A program made the translations under genes and the position numbers. From JBGTKH01 sp041744735 (GTDB lineage Bacteria; Planctomycetota; Planctomycetia; Pirellulales; Pirellulaceae), in contig JBGTKH010000093.1 of NCBI GenBank assembly GCA_041744735.1, forward strand, positions 1 to 9,957: a stretch of 9,957 nt of DNA, given 5' to 3'. Position 1 is the stretch's first letter, and the number at the start of each line of letters is the position of its first letter. Shown one piece after another: positions 5,893-9,957 of this stretch. The notes under the pieces were generated by a model, which was not told where the DNA came from, searched no databases, and saw nothing but the letters and a program-made list of their open reading frames with translations.

Positions 5893-5982
5893 GGGGTCGG
5901 GAGTCCTTTTCAAATTTGGCGAAGTCAGACGTTCGATTTTGCAAAGCGGTTTCCGCCAAATTTGAAAAAGACTCCCGACCCC
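5893..5982. repeat. Long inverted repeat upstream of the acetoacetyl-CoA synthetase gene
   Basis: Two 28-base arms (5893-5920 and 5955-5982) are perfect complements apart from one position and enclose a 34-base loop. The left arm begins GGGGTCGGGAGTCC and ends TTTTCAAATTTGGC. The right arm ends 25 bases before the ATG of the plus-strand gene and the element lies 67 bases from the start of the divergent lipoprotein gene. It could be a dispersed palindromic element or part of a regulatory leader. Confidence 0.8.
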
Positions 5983-6007
5983 GTTCGTGCAACCTTACAA
6001 TGAAACC

Positions 6008-7969
6008 ATGGCTGAACCGCTTTGGATGCCGAGCCCCGCGCGTATCGCCGCCGCCAACATAACTGCATTTACGCAGGTCGTGCGCGCCAACGGGCATAAC
6101 GAAGTCGTGGACTATCCGTCCCTATATCGATGGTCGATTGAGCATCCCGAGCAGTTTTGGCCAGCCGTTTGGTCGTTTGGTGGCATTCTTTCTAGTCGTC
6201 GCTGGGAAACTGTGTTAACCGAAGGCGACAAAATGCCGGGGGCGAGGTGGTTTGCCGGCGCGCGATTAAACTTTGCGGAGAACTTGCTGCGGTGGCACGA
6301 TGAACACGAGTCGCTGGTTTTCTGGAATGAAAACGGCCGGCAGCGGTCGTTGACATACGCGGAGTTATTCGAACAGGTCGCTTGCGTTGCACTTGCATTG
6401 CGAGAGCGCGGAATTCAAGCGGGCGACCGCGTGGCCGCGTTTATGCCGAACCTGCCGGAGACCGTCGTAGCAATGCTGGCGGCCACGAGCATCGGGGCAA
6501 TTTGGTCGTCGACTTCGCCCGACTTCGGACTCGAAGGCGTCATGGACCGGTTCGGGCAGATCGAGCCGAAGGTGCTGTTCGCGGCCGATGGCTATCAATA
6601 CAACGGCAAGACGTTTGATTCGCTGGTGCGTGTTGCCGAGATCATCGCGCGGATTCCAAGCATCCAAACGGTTGTCGTCACACCTTACACTCAGCGTGAA
6701 CCGCCGTTGGACCGCGTGCCTCGCGCCGTGCGGTTCGACGAACTGCTTGGCGCCGCCAGCGACGAAGGCGGAGCGGGGATTCCATTCGAGCAATTGCCGT
6801 TCGATCATCCGCTGTACATTCTGTATTCGTCGGGCACGACGGGCGTGCCCAAAGGCATCGTGCACGGCGCCGGCGGCACGTTGATCCAGCATCTCAAAGA
6901 GTTGATGCTGCACACCGACCTGAAACGTACTGACCGCATCTTCTATTTCACAACGTGTGGTTGGATGATGTGGAATTGGCTGGTGAGCAGCTTGGCGGTT
7001 GGCGCGACCGTGGTGCTGTACGATGGTTCGCCGTTCTATCCCAATGGCAACATCCTGTTCGACATGGCTCAGCGCGAGCGCGTCTCAGTGTTTGGGACCA
7101 GCGCCCGCTATCTGGCTGCGGCGGAGAAGGCGGGGCTCGAACCCGCGCGGACTCACGACTTGTCTGGGCTGCGGACAATCCTGTCGACTGGCTCGCCATT
7201 GGCCAGTGAGAGTTTTGACTTTGTCTATCAGAAGATCAAACGCGACGTGTGCCTGTCGTCGATCTCCGGCGGCACGGACATCGTCTCGTGCTTCGCGCTT
7301 GGCAATCCGATCGCGCCGGTTTATCGCGGCGAGTTGCAAACGCGCGGGTTAGGCATGAAGGTGTTGGTCTTCAACGATGAAGGTCAATCGGTAGCGGGCG
7401 AGAAGGGTGAATTGGTGTGCGCGGCGTCGTTTCCCTCAATGCCTATTCACTTCTGGAACGATGCCGACGGCGAGAAGTATCGCAGCGCGTACTTCGACCA
7501 TTTCCCGAATGTGTGGCGGCACGGCGATTACGTTGAGTTGACGGAGCGCGACGGCATGATTTTCTACGGCCGCTCGGACGCCGTGCTCAACCCCGGCGGC
7601 GTGCGCATCGGCACCGCGGAGATCTACCGGCAGGTGGAGCAAGTGCCCGAAGTTTTGGAGAGCCTTGTCGTCGGCCAGGATTGGCAGGGGGACGTGCGCA
7701 TCGTGTTGTTTGTCAAGCTGCGCCCCGAGGCGTCGCTGGACGACGCACTCTCCGGGAAAATCAAAAGCGACATTCGCCGCAATACGACGCCGCGGCACGT
7801 GCCCAAGAGGATCATCCAAGTCGCCGACATCCCGCGCACGATCAGCGGCAAGATTGTCGAACTGGCGGTTCGCAACGTGATTCACAACCGCCCGGTGAAA
7901 AACCGCGACGCGCTGGCGAATCCCGACGCGTTGGAGTTGTTTAAGAATTTACCCGAACTGCAGACGTAA
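6008..7969 (+). CDS. Acetoacetyl-CoA synthetase (acetoacetate--CoA ligase)
   Basis: ATP-dependent cytoplasmic enzyme that activates acetoacetate to acetoacetyl-CoA via an acyl-adenylate, feeding thiolase or polyhydroxybutyrate and related pathways. The 653-residue length is normal for the family. Signatures in order: N-terminal EPLWMPSP; GARWFAGARLNFAENLL; STSPDFGLEGVMDRFGQIEP; the ATP-binding loop YSSGTTGVPKG starting at residue 273; FYFTTCGWMMWNWLVS; SISGGTDI near 418-425; YGRSDAVLNPGGVRIG; and the adenylation lysine in TISGKIVE (K615). The TTCGWMMWNW and SGGTDI blocks fit acetoacetyl-CoA rather than acetyl-CoA synthetase. ATG 6008 is chosen over GTG 5987 because AEPLWMPSP is the family N-terminus and the GTG follows directly on the inverted repeat. 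No strong Shine-Dalgarno sequence precedes it. The stop is one base from the stop of the convergent gene. Confidence 0.95.
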   Translation: MAEPLWMPSPARIAAANITAFTQVVRANGHNEVVDYPSLYRWSIEHPEQFWPAVWSFGGILSSRRWETVLTEGDKMPGARWFAGARLNFAENLLRWHDEHESLVFWNENGRQRSLTYAELFEQVACVALALRERGIQAGDRVAAFMPNLPETVVAMLAATSIGAIWSSTSPDFGLEGVMDRFGQIEPKVLFAADGYQYNGKTFDSLVRVAEIIARIPSIQTVVVTPYTQREPPLDRVPRAVRFDELLGAASDEGGAGIPFEQLPFDHPLYILYSSGTTGVPKGIVHGAGGTLIQHLKELMLHTDLKRTDRIFYFTTCGWMMWNWLVSSLAVGATVVLYDGSPFYPNGNILFDMAQRERVSVFGTSARYLAAAEKAGLEPARTHDLSGLRTILSTGSPLASESFDFVYQKIKRDVCLSSISGGTDIVSCFALGNPIAPVYRGELQTRGLGMKVLVFNDEGQSVAGEKGELVCAASFPSMPIHFWNDADGEKYRSAYFDHFPNVWRHGDYVELTERDGMIFYGRSDAVLNPGGVRIGTAEIYRQVEQVPEVLESLVVGQDWQGDVRIVLFVKLRPEASLDDALSGKIKSDIRRNTTPRHVPKRIIQVADIPRTISGKIVELAVRNVIHNRPVKNRDALANPDALELFKNLPELQT

Positions 7970-7970
7970 G

Positions 7971-8915
7971 TCACTCTCCGGCCTTTTCCTTTTTCTCGGC
8001 CGGTGACTTGACTGGTTGCAGTGACCAGGCGGAGAGCCAGCGTTGGCTGCCCGGTTGCAGGCCGAAGTCGGCGATCAGTCGTTGTTCCATATCGGGTAGA
8101 TGTCCGGCGCCGTAGAAGATGCCGATGCGTTTCTTGCCGGTTTGGAGTTCGCGTTGAAGCACTTCGAGCGCCTTTTTATTGCGTTCGGTGATGAGCGTCG
8201 AGCCGTCTTCGCCTTCGAGCGCGGCCATTGACCGTTCCAAGTCTTCGAACTGTTCGGCCATGATGCGTTTGAGCCGCAGTTCGCGATCCTTGGCGAACAA
8301 CGCCAGCAGCAAATCTACCTCGCTGGCGCCGCCGCCCGGCTTAGCTTGTTCGGCCATGCCTTGGCCCATCATCCGCATGAAGAGTTGAAAGAAGCTCTCG
8401 CCGCGGTCCTTCATGCTCTTGGAGAATTCGTCCGGAGACATGTCGGCGTGGACAAAGTTGTCCTTCGTATAGTCAATGCATTCCAGTTGGAATTCGAGCC
8501 CAAGCATCGATTTCATGCCGGACTGCATGGCACTGACCGGATGTCCGCTGCCAGAACCGCGTCCGCCCTTGGGAATCCGCGTGCCCTCGGGAGCGACCAG
8601 TTCGTAGAGCAGCACGTCGTACGCTGCGAAGGCCTTGTTCAGTTCGTCGTAGTAGCCCTTGTCGGCGACATGGATCGCGCCGATTAAGTCGACGGTCACC
8701 GTTGATTGTTTATCGTCGGTCTTGGTGTAGCTGACGATGGCGGTTTCCAATGCCCGCGGTTCGCCCTCGGCGTCGCGCTGAACGCGAACGAACATCGACT
8801 TCTGAGGTGTCGTCGCGTCGTCTGCTTTCTCTGCGGGCTGCTCGGCCAGCAAAGGCAGCGAGGCGATCAATATCAGCATCCAAACAACAACCGGCAGTGA
8901 TCTACGTCGGTACAT
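7971..8915 (-). CDS. Secreted TraB/TIKI-fold putative metallopeptidase
   Basis: A 314-residue protein with a Sec signal (Arg-rich start, hydrophobic core at about 8-22, likely cleavage after LLA at 24), so exported to the periplasm or cell surface. It shows the hallmarks of the TraB/PrgY/TIKI superfamily: a first GxxH (GAIH, 79-82), an acidic residue in LLYELV (E105), an ERN motif at 244-246, and a second GxxH (GAGH, 269-272). In that family these are thought to form a metal site for proteolysis, but the substrate here is unknown. Residues about 112-130 are Gly/Ser rich and 300-314 are charged, probably disordered. A good ribosome-binding site (AGGTGA) precedes ATG 8915. The gene is monocistronic and abuts the acetoacetyl-CoA synthetase gene tail to tail; no functional link is evident. 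Confidence 0.82.
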   Translation of the reverse strand: MYRRRSLPVVVWMLILIASLPLLAEQPAEKADDATTPQKSMFVRVQRDAEGEPRALETAIVSYTKTDDKQSTVTVDLIGAIHVADKGYYDELNKAFAAYDVLLYELVAPEGTRIPKGGRGSGSGHPVSAMQSGMKSMLGLEFQLECIDYTKDNFVHADMSPDEFSKSMKDRGESFFQLFMRMMGQGMAEQAKPGGGASEVDLLLALFAKDRELRLKRIMAEQFEDLERSMAALEGEDGSTLITERNKKALEVLQRELQTGKKRIGIFYGAGHLPDMEQRLIADFGLQPGSQRWLSAWSLQPVKSPAEKKEKAGE

Positions 8916-8921
8916 GGTGAC

Positions 8922-8927
8922 TCACCT
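8922..8927 (-). promoter_or_regulatory. Ribosome-binding site of the TraB/TIKI-like gene
   Basis: On the minus strand AGGTGA stands six bases upstream of the ATG, a close match to the Shine-Dalgarno consensus. It fixes the start at 8915. Confidence 0.65.
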
Positions 8928-8993
8928 GAATCAAGGAACTGCGAAGTGTTTCCTGGCTGAAGGCGTCTTCGCATCCAGCCAATGGCCGATCAA

Positions 8994-9023
8994 AGTATAC
9001 GCCGCTGGCACGGTTGCAAGCAA
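8994..9023 (-). promoter_or_regulatory. Candidate promoter of the TraB/TIKI-like gene
   Basis: On the minus strand TTGCTT (9023-9018) and TATACT (8999-8994) are separated by 18 bases. The -10 box matches five of six consensus positions, the -35 box three. The 5' leader would be about 70 bases and would include a weak GCGAAG/CTTCGC stem (8941-8972). Confidence 0.4.
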
Positions 9024-9119
9024 TCATGTTGTCACTTCCGAAATCTGCACGTCTAACCCTTTGTTTACACTTCATGGGGGGAACAGGTCCACTGTGAAAG
9101 GGCACGGCGACTCCACCCG

Positions 9120-9144
9120 GAAAATTTTTTTGAAAATTTTTCAA
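9120..9144. promoter_or_regulatory. AT-rich tract upstream of a candidate promoter
   Basis: GAAAATTTTT occurs twice, 12 bases apart (9120 and 9132). The second copy lies in a near-palindrome with arms TTGAAAA and TTTTCAA. It ends nine bases before a -35-like box, the position expected of an UP element or bent DNA. Confidence 0.35.
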
Positions 9145-9152
9145 CCAGACTG

Positions 9153-9180
9153 TTGAAATTCCAAAATTATTTGTCATACT
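9153..9180 (+). promoter_or_regulatory. Candidate promoter
   Basis: TTGAAA (9153-9158) and CATACT (9175-9180) with a 16-base spacer. Transcription would begin near 9187, just at the foot of the dyad that follows. Confidence 0.45.
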
Positions 9181-9186
9181 ACGGAT

Positions 9187-9257
9187 GACATTCAGGTTTA
9201 CCTGAATCGTCCATGGCCTCCCCAGGTCCCTGCCCCGCCTGAGGAGGCCTTCTTTTT
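9187..9257 (+). ncRNA. Candidate short RNA or attenuated leader
   Basis: Between a promoter-like pair of boxes and an intrinsic-terminator-like hairpin lie about 70 bases. They open with a dyad, ATTCAGGT-TT-ACCTGAAT (9190-9207), extendable by a few pairs with one bulge. The whole could be a free small RNA, or the leader of the secreted-protein gene at 9463 with premature termination. No known RNA family is recognised. Two very short frames (ATG 9185, six codons; ATG 9213, nine codons) exist, but neither has a ribosome-binding site. Confidence 0.35.
9215..9257 (+). terminator. Intrinsic terminator-like hairpin
   Basis: GGCCTCC (9215-9221) pairs with GGAGGCC (9243-9249). One mismatch inward, CAGG (9223-9226) pairs with CCTG (9238-9241) around an 11-base loop. 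The stem is followed by TTCTTTTT. It is oriented to end plus-strand transcripts about 205 bases before the secreted-protein gene. Confidence 0.6.
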
Positions 9258-9462
9258 GCGCCGCAGTTCTTCCGATCGTTGCAGCCCCTCAGCCTCGTAG
9301 GTGCCCGCCAGTCGCGGCGATCAAAATTTTCGGCAAGGTTTGCCTTTCTTACTCAACTTCCGTGACAGGTAAATCCGATACTACCGTCACGAGCCGAAGC
9401 ATGTCGTCTCATCGGGGCCGGCATGTCCCAGTCCGCATGCAATCCGCAAATGGAAGCCAACC

Positions 9463-9957
9463 ATGTTGACTCGCAAAATCCTTTCGTATTTTATCGTGTC
9501 GATCGCCCTGGCGGCTTCGCTCCCGAACGCGCACGCCCAAGAGGTGTTCGCGCCGCTGGTGGACCCTGACCTCGATTACTTCGAGCCAGACTTCCAGTTC
9601 TTCGCGCCGGCCCAGCTTGGCGAATTTGGCAACGGGCCCAAGCCCAAACAAGGATTCTTCTTTAGCTACGAGCGGGTCAACTGGGCCATTACGCCGCCGC
9701 AACGGTCGCAAATTGGTGATCCGACCGCAAGGACGAATACCTTTATCCAGGGTATCGCATTCAGCTCGGACAACTCGCTGGACAACGGATTCTTGGATGC
9801 CGAGTTTGGTTGGGGAAACCGTTATGAGATGGGCTACGTCGTCGACAACAAGGGATGGCTGCTTGGCGTCATGGGCAGATTTGAACAACCGCAGCAGCTC
9901 GAACAAACGGATGTCCAGATCGGTTTCCGAGATCCCGCCGGTATTCTGCGAAGTTTT
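9463..9957 (+). CDS. Secreted protein of unknown function, truncated by the window end
   Basis: The frame is open for 165 codons to the last base with no stop, so the C-terminus lies beyond the window. A clear Sec signal peptide is present: MLTRK, a hydrophobic core to about residue 20, and probable cleavage after AHA at 26. The mature part is rich in aromatic residues and alternating beta-like segments (GFFFSYERVNWAI near 64-76, FLDAEFGWGNRYEMGYVV near 110-127, GWLLGVMGRF near 132-141). This suggests a beta-barrel or other beta-rich envelope protein. From memory, planctomycetes carry lineage-specific families with this style of GWGNR--GY motif, but no name can be given from sequence alone. 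GGAAG at 9452-9456 is correctly spaced before ATG 9463. It lies downstream of the candidate RNA and terminator at 9187-9257. Confidence 0.8.
   Translation, partial: MLTRKILSYFIVSIALAASLPNAHAQEVFAPLVDPDLDYFEPDFQFFAPAQLGEFGNGPKPKQGFFFSYERVNWAITPPQRSQIGDPTARTNTFIQGIAFSSDNSLDNGFLDAEFGWGNRYEMGYVVDNKGWLLGVMGRFEQPQQLEQTDVQIGFRDPAGILRSF

Larger units (their letters stand above)
8916..9462. other. Intergenic region between divergent genes
   Basis: About 550 bases without a convincing protein gene. Open frames at 8902-9177 (minus) and 8914-9156 (plus) overlap the start of the TraB/TIKI-like gene and have no recognisable domains. The region contains the promoter candidate of that gene, an AT-rich tract, and a promoter, dyad and terminator-like array at 9153-9257. 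From 9258 to 9450 I see only weak structure, such as a GTGAC/GTCAC pair near 9362-9390. Confidence 0.6.

Noticed and set aside
5483..5965. Plus-strand open frames across the lipoprotein gene (5238-5965)
   Set aside because: They are antisense to a gene with a clear lipobox and conserved blocks, they overlap one another, and none shows a domain.
9185..9242. Leader peptides at ATG 9185 (six codons) and ATG 9213 (nine codons)
   Set aside because: Neither has a Shine-Dalgarno sequence, the first starts upstream of the expected transcription start, and frames this short arise by chance.
9409..9906. 165-codon minus-strand open frame at the window end
   Set aside because: It is antisense to the plus-strand frame at 9463, which has a signal peptide and a ribosome-binding site and runs off the window.

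Overview
The window looks like chromosomal DNA of a Gram-negative bacterium of moderately high GC, most likely a planctomycete of the Pirellulales. This is inferred from the mix of conserved housekeeping genes with lineage-restricted secreted proteins and lipoproteins, long intergenic gaps, and several kinds of imperfect palindromic repeat. No rRNA, tRNA, CRISPR array, transposase or phage gene was seen. Recognised proteins were identified by reading motifs, without a database search.

Region 1 (1-1482, plus strand) is a small, decaying gene family. Three copies share a core with conserved GNVC, DVE, WLW-RL, QTGP-GN and QPMW motifs. The first copy is cut by the window edge and carries an apparent one-base frameshift near 418-421. 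Beyond the shift, an open frame runs to a stop that overlaps the ATG of the second copy (TAATG). The second copy (610-1104) looks intact and membrane anchored. The third (1105-1482) is a headless, about 94% identical duplicate of part of the first, lying directly after the stop of the second and in the same frame.

Region 2 (1508-3603, minus strand) is an operon in the order rpe, a histidine-phosphatase-fold protein, accD. The last two genes overlap (TGATG). The middle protein appears to have lost every catalytic residue of its fold and may be a pseudoenzyme.

Region 3 (3604-4275) is intergenic. It holds leader hairpins for rpe, a paired palindromic repeat, and a candidate promoter for infC. 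Region 4 holds infC (plus strand), which probably starts at a non-canonical AUC codon after a good Shine-Dalgarno sequence, and which has no rpmI-rplT behind it. It converges across a 58-base inverted repeat on a minus-strand lipoprotein gene of unknown function.

Region 5 begins with a 28-bp inverted repeat between the lipoprotein gene and a divergent acetoacetyl-CoA synthetase gene (6008-7969, plus). That gene converges, one base apart, on a secreted TraB/TIKI-fold putative metallopeptidase gene (minus). Region 6 (8916-9462) has no long gene. It contains an AT-rich tract, a promoter-like pair of boxes, a dyad and an intrinsic-terminator-like hairpin, which together could define an RNA of about 70 nt. 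The window ends inside a secreted protein gene (9463 onward, plus) that has a clear signal peptide.
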